Assembly (NCBI GenBank): GCA_028876655.1
Contig: JAGWRA010000123.1
Coordinates: 1-49,323, forward strand
Length of the DNA stretch: 49,323 nucleotides
Direction of reading: 5' to 3'
Origin: Acidobacteriota bacterium
Lineage (GTDB): Bacteria; Acidobacteriota; Vicinamibacteria; Vicinamibacterales; CAVVIG01
The translations under genes were made by a program, and so were the position numbers. Under the pieces are notes generated by a model. The model searched no databases, was not told the origin of the DNA, and saw only the letters and a list, made by a program, of their open reading frames with translations. Position 1 is the stretch's first letter; each line of letters opens with the position of its first letter. Of the stretch, positions 1-8,636 are shown piece after piece.

Positions 1-158
1 CGTCATGCGGGATGCCACGGAGAGCGGCACCGCTGCCGGTCGCAAGGTCCGGAGCGTGAGCGGCGGCAACGCATGGGGGCGTCATGCGGGATGCCACGGA
101 GAGCGGCACCGCTGCCGGTCGCAAGGTCCGGAGCGTGAGCGACGGCGACGCATGGGGG
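1..158. repeat. Direct tandem repeat, 79-bp period, two copies visible (1-79 and 80-158); array probably continues left of the window
   Basis: Copies 1-79 and 80-158 differ at only 2 positions (cggcggcaac vs cgacggcgac); the last copy is capped by the palindrome GCATGGGGGTGGGGCCCCATGC (150-171). Confidence 0.9.
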
Positions 159-171
159 TGGGGCCCCATGC
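150..171. repeat. REP-like palindrome GCATGGGG-GTGGGG-CCCCATGC
   Basis: 8-bp perfect inverted arms with a 6-nt loop; identical 22-mer in reverse complement at 34134-34155. Confidence 0.85.
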
Positions 172-204
172 GAACTGAGGAATGAGTACACAGGAGTCAT
201 CTGC

Positions 205-1428
205 ATGAACCGCATTGTCCTGGCCTACTCCGGTGGGCTCGATACTTCCGTGGCGATCCCCTGGCTGGCCGAGCAGTTCGGCGCCGAGGTGGTTGCCGTC
301 ACCATGGACCTGGGCCAGGGCAAGGAGCTCGACGCCGTGCGCGAGCGGGCGCTGGCGACGGGCGCCGTGCGGGCCCACGTGCTGGACGTCCGCGAGGAGT
401 TCGCGCGCGACTACCTCCTGCCGGCCCTGAAGGCCGACGCCATCTACGAGGACCGCTACCCGCTGGCGACGGCGCTCGGGCGGCCGCTCATCGCGCGGAA
501 GCTGGTGGAGATCGCCGAGATGGAGCAGGCGACGGCCATCGCGCACGGCTGCACGGGCAAGGGGAACGATCAGGTGCGGCTCGACGTCTCGACGCGCGCG
601 CTGAACCCGACGCTGAAGGTCATCGCGCCGGCGCGCATCTGGACGATGAACCGGCCCGACGAGATCGAGTACGCGCGCAAGCGTGGCATCCCGGTGCCGG
701 CGACGATCGACAGCCCCTACAGCACCGACTCGAACCTCTGGGGCCGCTCGATCGAGTGCGGCGTGCTGGAGGATCCCTGGAGCGAGCCGCCCGAGGAGAT
801 CTACGCGCTGACGAAGTCGCCCGCGGCCTGCCCCGACACCCCGGCGTACGTGGAGATCGACTTCGCGCAGGGGGTGCCGGTGCGGATCAACGGCGTCGAC
901 ATGCCGCTCATCGAGCTCATCGAGGCGCTCGGGTCGATCGCCGGCAGCCACGGCGTCGGCCGGATCGACATGGTGGAGAACCGGCTGGTCGGCATCAAGT
1001 CGCGCGAGATCTACGAGGCGCCGGCGGCCGTCGTCCTGCACGCCGCGCATCGCGAACTGCAGAAGCTGGTCTCGCCGCGCGACATGGACCGCCTGGCGCG
1101 CGACCTCAGCGTGCGCTACGCCGATCTCGTGTACAACGGCCTCTGGTTCACGCCGATGCGCGAGGCGCTCGACGCCTTCTTCGCGCAGGTGCAGACGCGT
1201 GTCACCGGCACGATCCGCCTGAAGCTGTTCAAGGGCGACTGCCACGTCGTCGGCCGGAAGTCGCCGATGGCGCTCTACGAGCACGCGCTGGCGACCTACG
1301 ACGCCGGCGACCTGTTCGATCACAAGGCGGCCGAGGGCTTCATCTCGCTGTTCGGCCTGCCGGTCGAGCTGTCGGCGCGGCGCGTGCCGATTGCGCGGAC
1401 GCCGGCCCCGGTCGCGCAGGAGGGCTGA
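205..1428 (+). CDS. argG: Argininosuccinate synthase
   Basis: MNRIVLAYSGGLDTSVAIPWL N-terminal PP-loop motif, AHGCTGKGNDQVR, full-length collinear family match. Confidence 0.97.
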   Translation: MNRIVLAYSGGLDTSVAIPWLAEQFGAEVVAVTMDLGQGKELDAVRERALATGAVRAHVLDVREEFARDYLLPALKADAIYEDRYPLATALGRPLIARKLVEIAEMEQATAIAHGCTGKGNDQVRLDVSTRALNPTLKVIAPARIWTMNRPDEIEYARKRGIPVPATIDSPYSTDSNLWGRSIECGVLEDPWSEPPEEIYALTKSPAACPDTPAYVEIDFAQGVPVRINGVDMPLIELIEALGSIAGSHGVGRIDMVENRLVGIKSREIYEAPAAVVLHAAHRELQKLVSPRDMDRLARDLSVRYADLVYNGLWFTPMREALDAFFAQVQTRVTGTIRLKLFKGDCHVVGRKSPMALYEHALATYDAGDLFDHKAAEGFISLFGLPVELSARRVPIARTPAPVAQEG

Positions 1429-2822
1429 TGGCGGCGCTCTGGTCGGGGCGGTTCGACGCGGAACCGGATCGCGCGACGTTCGAGTTCGGCGCGTCGTTCC
1501 GCTTCGACCGGCGCCTGTTCGAGGACGACGTGACGGGCAGCCTGGCCTGGGTCGAGGCGCTCGCCGCGGCCGGCGTGCTGAGCGAGGCCGAGCGGGCCGC
1601 GCTCGCCGGCGCGCTCACGGCGATCCGCGATCGCGGCCGGCAGGACCCCGCCTTCGTCGACGGGGCCGACGAGGACGTCCACACGTTCGTCGAGCGGCTC
1701 GTCGTCGAGATGGTCGGCGAGGCCGGGAAGCGCCTGCACACGGGCCGCTCGCGCAACGAGCAGGTGTCGCTCGACCTCCGGCTGTACCTGCGGCGGCGGA
1801 TCCCGGCGCTGCGTGCCGCGCTCGTCCGGCTGGCGGCGGCGCTGGCCGACCAGGCGGATCGCGCCGGCGGCGCGCTGATGCCCTCCTACACCCACCTGCG
1901 GCCGGCGCAGCCGATCCTGGTGGCCCACTTCTTCCTCGCCCACGCGGCCGCGCTGCGGCGCGACGACGAGCGGCTGGCCGCGGCCGCGCGCGAAGCCGAC
2001 GCCCTGCCGCTCGGGTCGGGGGCCGTGGCCGGCACCCGCTACGCCATCGACGTCGAGGCGCTGGCGGCGCGGCTCGGCTTCTCGACGGTCGTCCTCAACA
2101 GCCTCGACGCCTCCTCCGATCGCGACTTCGTCCTGTCGTTCCTCCAGGCGGCGGCCGTCACGATGGTGCACCTGAGCCGGCTCGCCGAGGATCTGATCAT
2201 CTTCTGCAGCGACGAGTTCCATTTCTTCGAGCTGTCGGATGCCTTGAGCACCGGCAGCAGCATGATGCCGCAGAAGAAGAACCCCGATCCCCTGGAACTC
2301 GTGCGCGGGAAGGCGGGACGGGTCACCGGCCACCTCGTCGCCCTGCTCACGACCGTGAAGGGGCTGCCGAGCGGGTACGACAAGGATCTCCAGGAGGACA
2401 AGGAGGGCGTGTTCGACAGCGAGGACACGCTCGCCGGGTCGCTCGCCGCGATGACGATGGTCGTCGCGCAGCTCACGCTCGATCGCGCGCGGGCCGAGCG
2501 GGCGGCGTCGGGCCTGCTGCTGGCCACCGACGTGGCCGACTACCTGGTCGGCCGCGGCATGCCGTTCCGGCGGGCGCACGAAGTGGTCGGCGGCCTCGTC
2601 CGCCGGCTGGTCGCCGAGGGGCGATCGTTCGACAGCCTCACGCTCGACGAATGGCGGAGCGCCAGCGAACTGTTCGACGAGGACATCGCCGCGCAGATCA
2701 CGCCGGCGGCGTCGGTGCGCGGCAAGCGGACGCCGCAGTCGACGGCGCCCGAGGCGGTGGCGGCGGCACGCGCCGGGCTGCGCGAGTGGATCGCGGCGAG
2801 GCGGGACGAGCCCGGGGACTGA
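1428..2822 (+). CDS. argH: Argininosuccinate lyase
   Basis: MAALWSGRF...; signature GSSMMPQKKNPDPLEL; ATG overlaps the argG stop (TGATG). Confidence 0.97.
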   Translation: MAALWSGRFDAEPDRATFEFGASFRFDRRLFEDDVTGSLAWVEALAAAGVLSEAERAALAGALTAIRDRGRQDPAFVDGADEDVHTFVERLVVEMVGEAGKRLHTGRSRNEQVSLDLRLYLRRRIPALRAALVRLAAALADQADRAGGALMPSYTHLRPAQPILVAHFFLAHAAALRRDDERLAAAAREADALPLGSGAVAGTRYAIDVEALAARLGFSTVVLNSLDASSDRDFVLSFLQAAAVTMVHLSRLAEDLIIFCSDEFHFFELSDALSTGSSMMPQKKNPDPLELVRGKAGRVTGHLVALLTTVKGLPSGYDKDLQEDKEGVFDSEDTLAGSLAAMTMVVAQLTLDRARAERAASGLLLATDVADYLVGRGMPFRRAHEVVGGLVRRLVAEGRSFDSLTLDEWRSASELFDEDIAAQITPAASVRGKRTPQSTAPEAVAAARAGLREWIAARRDEPGD

Positions 2823-2926
2823 CGCCCCGGGATCCGTGTTGCACCGGTCTGCACGGCTCTGCTAAGATTCCCGTACCTTCTCGACTTTCCTTCCCGCCGC
2901 GAGAGAGGCCCGTTCGGGAGTATTCG

Positions 2927-3658
2927 ATGCAACAGCGCCAGCTTCGGCTTGGTGATATCCTCGACGATTATTGTCCGCGCGAGCGCCGTGTCACGAACCA
3001 CGCCGTCGTGGCCATGGTCGGCGAGAACGTCAAGCAGACCCGCTGCACCACCTGCGAAACCGAACACGAATACCGCGGGGCGCGGGTCCCGCCGCAGCGC
3101 AAGCGCAAGGAGACGGTGGCGGCACTCGCGGCGCAGGTCGCTGCCGGCGCACCGCGCCCGGTGGTCCGGCCGGCCGCGGCGACCGTGGGCCCGGAGGAGG
3201 CGCCGGCGCTGGCGGCCGACGCAGCCGCCGAGGCGCCCGGAGACGACCGTCCGGGGGCGGTCCCGCCGGCCGCACCGCCGGAGTCCGGTGCCGCCATGGA
3301 CGCTCAGGCGGCGCTCGAAGAGGAAAGCCGGGTGCACCGCCAGCTCATTCGTGCCACCCTGCCGCGTCCCGAAGGCCAGACCCAGACCCGCCCTCTTCCC
3401 GAGTTCACCATCCGCCAGTCACCGACCGGTCCCGCAACGTTCCGTCCGTCGGGCAACGGCGGCTTCCGGCCGCAGCGCGGGGGCACACGTCCGTCCGGCG
3501 GGGCGCATGCCGGCCAGGGGCGGCATGGCGCGGGCCGTCCCGGTGGTCACGGGGCGTCGTCGGGCCGTCGCGCCGATCGCGCCCATCAGCCGGGTGGGCC
3601 GTCCCGGCACTCGCACGCCGGCCCGATGGCGCGCCAGGGCAAGAAGCGCTCGAAGTAG
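2927..3658 (+). CDS. Hypothetical protein, putative zinc-ribbon N-terminus with Arg/Gly/His-rich C-terminal tail
   Basis: MQQRQLRLGDILDDYCPRERRVTNHAVVAMVGENVKQTRCTTCETEHEY...; Cys pairs then a basic low-complexity tail ending GKKRSK. Confidence 0.75.
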   Translation: MQQRQLRLGDILDDYCPRERRVTNHAVVAMVGENVKQTRCTTCETEHEYRGARVPPQRKRKETVAALAAQVAAGAPRPVVRPAAATVGPEEAPALAADAAAEAPGDDRPGAVPPAAPPESGAAMDAQAALEEESRVHRQLIRATLPRPEGQTQTRPLPEFTIRQSPTGPATFRPSGNGGFRPQRGGTRPSGGAHAGQGRHGAGRPGGHGASSGRRADRAHQPGGPSRHSHAGPMARQGKKRSK

Positions 3659-3712
3659 CGCACCACGGGCTCCCGTTCCGTCCCGCAGACTCCGTCGACT
3701 CCATCGAGCACG

Positions 3713-4489
3713 ATGATGACTGATCTCGCAGGCAAACACGGCCTCGTCGTCGGCGTGGCCAACAAGCGATCCCTCTCGTGGGCCATCGCCCAGGCGGCGG
3801 GTCAGGCCGGAGCCCGCCTGGCCGTCACCTATCAGGGCGAACGGCTCGAGGAGAACGTCCGCAAGCTCGCCGACCAGCTCCAGTCCCCGCTGGTGCTGCC
3901 GTGCGACGTCACCGACGATGCGCAGATCGCCGCCGTGTTCGAGGCGATCGATCGCGAGTTCGGCGGCCTCGACTTCGTCGTCCACGGGGCCGCGTTCGCG
4001 CCGCAGGGCGAACTGCTGAATCCGTTCGTCGAGACGTCGCGCGAGGGGTTCCGGACGGCGCTCGAGGTGAGCGCGTACTCCCTGATCGCGCTGGCGCGGC
4101 AGGCGCGTCCCCTGATGGAGCGCCGTGGCGGCGGGAGCATCGTGACGCTGACCTATCTGGGCAGCATCCGCGTCCTGCCGAACTACAACGTGATGGGGGT
4201 GGCGAAGGCGGCGCTGGAGGCGGGGGTCCGGTATCTGGCGAGCGATCTCGGCCCCTCCAACATCCGCGTGAACGCGATTTCAGCGGGCCCGGTGAAGACG
4301 CTCGCCGCGGCCGGCATTCCCGGCCTGTCTGGGTTCCTGCAGGCGTATCGCGAGCGCGCGCCGCTGCGGCGGGGCATCGACGCCGCCGAAGTGGCCGACA
4401 CGGCGATGTACCTGATCGGCCCCGCCGGCCGGGGCATGACGGGTGAGGTGCTGTTTGTCGACGCCGGCTATCACGTCATGGGGGTCTGA
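3713..4489 (+). CDS. fabI: Enoyl-[acyl-carrier-protein] reductase (NADH), SDR family
   Basis: GLVVGVANKRSLSWAIAQ..., LTYLGSIRVLPNYNVMGVAKAALE, typical FabI features. Confidence 0.95.
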   Translation: MMTDLAGKHGLVVGVANKRSLSWAIAQAAGQAGARLAVTYQGERLEENVRKLADQLQSPLVLPCDVTDDAQIAAVFEAIDREFGGLDFVVHGAAFAPQGELLNPFVETSREGFRTALEVSAYSLIALARQARPLMERRGGGSIVTLTYLGSIRVLPNYNVMGVAKAALEAGVRYLASDLGPSNIRVNAISAGPVKTLAAAGIPGLSGFLQAYRERAPLRRGIDAAEVADTAMYLIGPAGRGMTGEVLFVDAGYHVMGV

Positions 4490-4829
4490 ACGCCGCGCGC
4501 GCGCCGGCCGGCCGCTGGTGGCGCTGGCCCTGGTGGTGGCCGCCCTGGCCGCCGGCGGCTGCATGCGGCCGCCCTCGCAGGCGATCGACGACGCGACCCT
4601 GCTGGTGCGGGTGAAGACCGCGCTCCTGAACGACCCGACGATCGGCGCGATGCGGATCGAGGTCGACGTGAATCTCGGTGTCGTGCGGCTGTCGGGAGCC
4701 GTGCCGTCCGAACAGGACATCGAGCGGGCCGTCGGCCTGGCCCGCCAGGTGGCCGGCGTCCGCGACGTGCACTCGACGATCCAGATCGTGCCCGGCAGCG
4801 CTACCCCCACTCCTCCATCCGGATCCTGA
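4443..4829 (+). CDS. BON-domain putative lipoprotein (true start probably downstream of 4489)
   Basis: Lipobox LAAGGC then DDATLLVRVKTALLNDPTIGAMRIEVDVNLGVVRLSGAV...; ORF start overlaps fabI, so the start is uncertain. Confidence 0.7.
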   Translation: MRCCLSTPAITSWGSERRARAGRPLVALALVVAALAAGGCMRPPSQAIDDATLLVRVKTALLNDPTIGAMRIEVDVNLGVVRLSGAVPSEQDIERAVGLARQVAGVRDVHSTIQIVPGSATPTPPSGS

Positions 4830-5505
4830 TCGGCGCGACGCCGAGCCCGGTCAGGATCGGCGGAAGCGTCTCGATCAATCCCGGCGGCCCGCACAGGAAG
4901 CAGAGCGTCTCCGGGGCGTGGACCAGCCCCGCCAGCGCCTCCCGATCGATCCGTCCGCGCGCACGCGTCCAGCCCTCCGGCATCTCGCGCGTCACCGTCT
5001 GGTGCAGCTCGATCCGGCCCCGCGCCGCCAGCGCGCGCAGTTCGTCCTCGTAGGCGAACTCCGCCGGCGTGCGCGCGCTGTACAGCAGGCTGACGTCGAG
5101 TCCCGGCTGCGTCGCGAGCACGTGCCGCAGCATCGACCGCAGGGGGGCGATGCCGGTCCCGCCGGCGATGAACAGGACGGCCCGCTCCATCGGGTGATCC
5201 GGGAACCGGAACGATCCGATCGGGCCCTCGACGTCGATGAGGCTGCCCGGGTCGACGCCGAGATGGTCCGGCAGCGTCCCGTCCTCCTCGGTCTGCACGA
5301 GCAGCTCCAGGCAGCCGGTCTGCCGCACGTCTTCCGGCGCGACGGCAATCGAGTAGGGCCGCCGCGGGCCGCCGTGGCGCCCGGCGAGCACGGCCTGGCC
5401 CGCCTGGAAGGGAAAGCGGTGGTGCGCGAGATCGATCCGGAGGATCCGGGCGCGCGGTGTGGCGGCGACGCTCTCGCGGAGCCGCAGGGTGAGCAGGTCG
5501 GGCAC
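4801..5505 (-). CDS. Ferredoxin-NADP reductase-like FAD/NAD(P)-binding oxidoreductase
   Basis: RPYSIAVAP, FIAGGTGIAPLRSML, CGPPGLIETLPPIL motifs; converges with the BON gene (29-bp overlap of 3' ends). Confidence 0.88.
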   Translation of the reverse strand: MPDLLTLRLRESVAATPRARILRIDLAHHRFPFQAGQAVLAGRHGGPRRPYSIAVAPEDVRQTGCLELLVQTEEDGTLPDHLGVDPGSLIDVEGPIGSFRFPDHPMERAVLFIAGGTGIAPLRSMLRHVLATQPGLDVSLLYSARTPAEFAYEDELRALAARGRIELHQTVTREMPEGWTRARGRIDREALAGLVHAPETLCFLCGPPGLIETLPPILTGLGVAPIRIRMEEWG

Positions 5506-5606
5506 GGATGGTCCGTTGCAGGCGGCCGGGCGGACGCCCGGCGGAGCCGCTCTATCCTACAACGCGTGACGGAGGACTGTCGCGTCCGGACGGGACGCGT
5601 GGGACG

Positions 5607-8144
5607 TCAGGACAGGCCCGAGGCGGCGCGCTCCAGTTTCGGACCGGCGCCGTCGGCGGCGGGCTCGCCGATCTCCACGGCGGCTGCCGTGTCGCCGCCG
5701 GCCCCAGCCGGCCGGGAGTCGCCGGTCCGCTTGCGGCGCGCCTTGTCGCGGTACATCCGGCCGTCGGCCGTGGCGAGCAGCATCTCGTACACCTCGCCGT
5801 CGTGCGGGAAGACGGCCGCCCCGACGCTCATGCCGAGCGGCAGGCGCCGGCCGGGCCGCACGTCGAACTCCATGTCCTCGACGGCCTTCTGCAGTTCGAC
5901 CCGCTTGCGCTCGGCCTCGTCGGCGCCGCAGCCCGACAGCACGACGATGAACTCGTCGCCGGCGTAGCGCACGCAGATGTCGTAGGGCCGGATGGCGGTC
6001 CGCAGCACGCCGGCCACGGCGCGCAGCGCCCGGTCGCCGGTGTGGTGGCCGTAGGTGTCGTTGATCTCCTTGAAGTTGTCGAGGTCCATGACGAGCAGCG
6101 AGACCTCGGACTTCAGGCGCTCGGCGCGGGCGAGCTCGCGCGACAGGTGCATGAACATGAACCGCATGTTCGGCAGGCCGGTCAGCGGGTCGGTGAGCGA
6201 GTCCTCCTGCGTCTGCTCGAAGACGATCGAGTTGTAGATGACGGCGGCCGCCTGCTCGCAGATGCGGTCCAGCAGCCGGCGGTGGTCGTCGGTGTAGATG
6301 CCCGCAGTGGTGTGATAGACGGCCAGCGTGCCGATCAGCCGCTCGTTGAAGACGAGCGGGCAGACGAGCGCCGCCTGCAGCGCGGTCGCGGTCGCCGTGA
6401 CGCCCGAGGTCGCCTCGAGGTCGGCGGCCGGCCGGCCGTTCACCAGCGGCCGGCGGTTGCGGCCGACCCAGCCGACCAGCCCGTGGCCGGCCCGCACGTT
6501 GATCTGCTGGACGATGTCGGCGTCGACGCCGGTGGCGAAGCGGCACTGCAGCGCCTGCGTCTCCTCCTTGAAGAGGAACAGCGCGCAGCAGGAGAAGGGG
6601 ACGATGTTGCTCAGCTTCGACGAGATCAGCGACATCGTGTCCGAGACGCCGAGACTGCTGCCGAGCGCCTGCGCCAGCTCGTACAGGGCGTACAGTTCGC
6701 GGTGGGCCAGTGCGATGTCGTCGAAGACGTTCTTGGTCGGCGGCAGCACCGGCGGGTTCGCGTCGCCCAGGAAGCCCGCGGCCGGCCGCGCCGTGTCCGA
6801 GTGCCCGGCCTCGAGGCTCAGGCGCCGCGACGGCTCCTGCGCCGCCTCTGCCTCGGCGTTCAGCTGCGGGTAGAGCTCGATGAACTTCCGTACGAGCGTC
6901 GGATCGAGTGCGCGGCCCGCCTCCTGCCGCAACAGACCGATGGTGGCCTCGAAGGTCATCGCCTTGTGGTACGGCCGTTCCGACATGAGCGCGTCGAAGT
7001 AGTCGACCACGGCGAGGATCCGCGCGCCGAGCGGGATCTGCTCCGCGGCGAGCCCCGCGGGGTAGCCCTTGCCGTCCCACCGTTCGTGGTGGCTGAGGAT
7101 GAGCGGCGCCACCGGGTACGGGAAGGGGACGGCCCCGATGATCTCCGCCCCGACCTGCGGATGGATGCGGATCTTCTGGAACTCCTCCTGCGTGAGCGGG
7201 CCCGGCTTCGAGAGGATGTGCTCCGGCACCGCCAGCTTGCCGATGTCGTGCAGCAGGGCGGCCGTCTTCACGCCCTGGATCTCGTTCTCCGGCATCCCCA
7301 TCGCCCGCGCCAGCCCGGCCGCGTACGACTGCACCCGGCGGATGTGCGTCTGGGCGGTCTGGTCCTTCGCATCGATGGCGAGCGCGAGGGCCTCGATCGT
7401 CGCCAGGTGGAGATCGGAGATCTGGCGGACGTGCCGCTGCTCGTCCTCGACCCGCGCGAGGTAGACCTTGTAGGTCCGGTAGGTGAGATAGAGCGGGGCC
7501 ACCGCGAGCGGCGCCAGCCAGAAGGTCGACCGATCGATGACCGCCGACGCGATGGCCGCCGCGCCCGCGCCCACGAAGTAGCTCGGCGCGCTCCAGAGGA
7601 AGTTCTCGTTCCAGACCTTCAGCGGCGACTGGCGGGTGGAGAGGCCGATGGCGCTCGCGACGAGCGCCGTGTTCAGCACGAAGTAGGTCGTCGCCGCGCC
7701 GACCAGCGGCCGCGCCAGGTCGATCGACGAGCCCGCCAGGTGCCCGGGCACGCCCCCCAGCCACGCGTAGACCACGCCGGCCGCCTGCACGGTGATGACG
7801 AGCGCCGCCATGCTGAACAGCGTCCGGTACGCCGGGTTGCGATCCTTCATCCGGAAGGAGCACTGCGTCCAGGCGCTGACCGCCGCCACGAGCATCGTCT
7901 GGTCGGGCCCGAGCAGCAGCAGCGAGGCGAAGTCGACCGCATAGGACACCGACATCGTCGAGCCGCTGCGATCGAGCGGCAGATTCACCTTAAGCGCGGA
8001 GGTGAGCGACGACAGCACGAGCATCGTGAGGAAGAGCAGCGGGGCGGGGAAGGAGAGATGGAGCGAACGGATCACCAGCAGGACGGCGCCGAGCGTGATG
8101 CCGGCGGCAACGTAGATCCTGGCGGCGATCGGAAGGCTCTTCAT
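5607..8144 (-). CDS. Membrane-anchored HD-GYP + GAF + GGDEF cyclic-di-GMP signalling protein
   Basis: HDIGKLAVPEHIL...HHERWDGKGYPAGL (HD-GYP), GAF-like segment, RYAGDEFIVVLSG (GGDEF); multiple N-terminal TM segments. Start assigned to MKSLPIAAR. Confidence 0.92.
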   Translation of the reverse strand: MKSLPIAARIYVAAGITLGAVLLVIRSLHLSFPAPLLFLTMLVLSSLTSALKVNLPLDRSGSTMSVSYAVDFASLLLLGPDQTMLVAAVSAWTQCSFRMKDRNPAYRTLFSMAALVITVQAAGVVYAWLGGVPGHLAGSSIDLARPLVGAATTYFVLNTALVASAIGLSTRQSPLKVWNENFLWSAPSYFVGAGAAAIASAVIDRSTFWLAPLAVAPLYLTYRTYKVYLARVEDEQRHVRQISDLHLATIEALALAIDAKDQTAQTHIRRVQSYAAGLARAMGMPENEIQGVKTAALLHDIGKLAVPEHILSKPGPLTQEEFQKIRIHPQVGAEIIGAVPFPYPVAPLILSHHERWDGKGYPAGLAAEQIPLGARILAVVDYFDALMSERPYHKAMTFEATIGLLRQEAGRALDPTLVRKFIELYPQLNAEAEAAQEPSRRLSLEAGHSDTARPAAGFLGDANPPVLPPTKNVFDDIALAHRELYALYELAQALGSSLGVSDTMSLISSKLSNIVPFSCCALFLFKEETQALQCRFATGVDADIVQQINVRAGHGLVGWVGRNRRPLVNGRPAADLEATSGVTATATALQAALVCPLVFNERLIGTLAVYHTTAGIYTDDHRRLLDRICEQAAAVIYNSIVFEQTQEDSLTDPLTGLPNMRFMFMHLSRELARAERLKSEVSLLVMDLDNFKEINDTYGHHTGDRALRAVAGVLRTAIRPYDICVRYAGDEFIVVLSGCGADEAERKRVELQKAVEDMEFDVRPGRRLPLGMSVGAAVFPHDGEVYEMLLATADGRMYRDKARRKRTGDSRPAGAGGDTAAAVEIGEPAADGAGPKLERAASGLS

Positions 8145-8636
8145 GCCCTGCTGTTCGCGTCGGGAGGTGGCAGTGTCCTGTCCGGCTACCTCTCGGGAGC
8201 CGGTGAGCCCGGCGAAGCTGATTCCGATTGAACTGACATGATATGACAATGCCGGTAGCCCGGCCAGCAAAATCGTCCGTACCGTCCGGTCGCCGCCTGC
8301 CCGCCCCGCCTGGCCCCGTCCTTGTGGTTACTCCTGCAAACTACTCTCCAAATTGCAGTTATTTCACTTTTGTTATTTCCGGCCTGCGTAGCTGCCGGGC
8401 GGTCCCGGTCGGCCCTGTCGCATGACCATTATGTCATATTGAGTCATGCCGAGCGCCGCCACGGCCCGGCAAGGTTCCGTCCCGAGGGCCGGTGCCACCT
8501 GATCGACGGACCGGCTGCCCCCATTCAGCCAGCCTGTGAAAAGATGCTAAGCTACACGCAATTTGTTGGGGCTTTCCCGATCATCGCTACGAGTTCTGGA
8601 CCCTCGTCCGTTCTGCGCCTCGAGTAGGAGTCTTCC

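Noticed and set aside
5508-8231. 907-aa plus-strand ORF, and similar giant shadow ORFs (756..2822 upstream part, 10339..12405, 15213..17078 upstream part, 17364..18704, 19595..22171, 21135..23624)
   Set aside because: Arg/Ala/Gly/His-rich antisense or out-of-frame shadows of well-supported genes, typical of high-GC DNA; no domain signatures.
8234-8450. ATATGACA ... TGTCATAT inverted words in the intergenic region between the c-di-GMP gene and DHS-like gene
   Set aside because: 8-bp words about 190 bp apart in an AT-richer patch; too little support for an operator claim.
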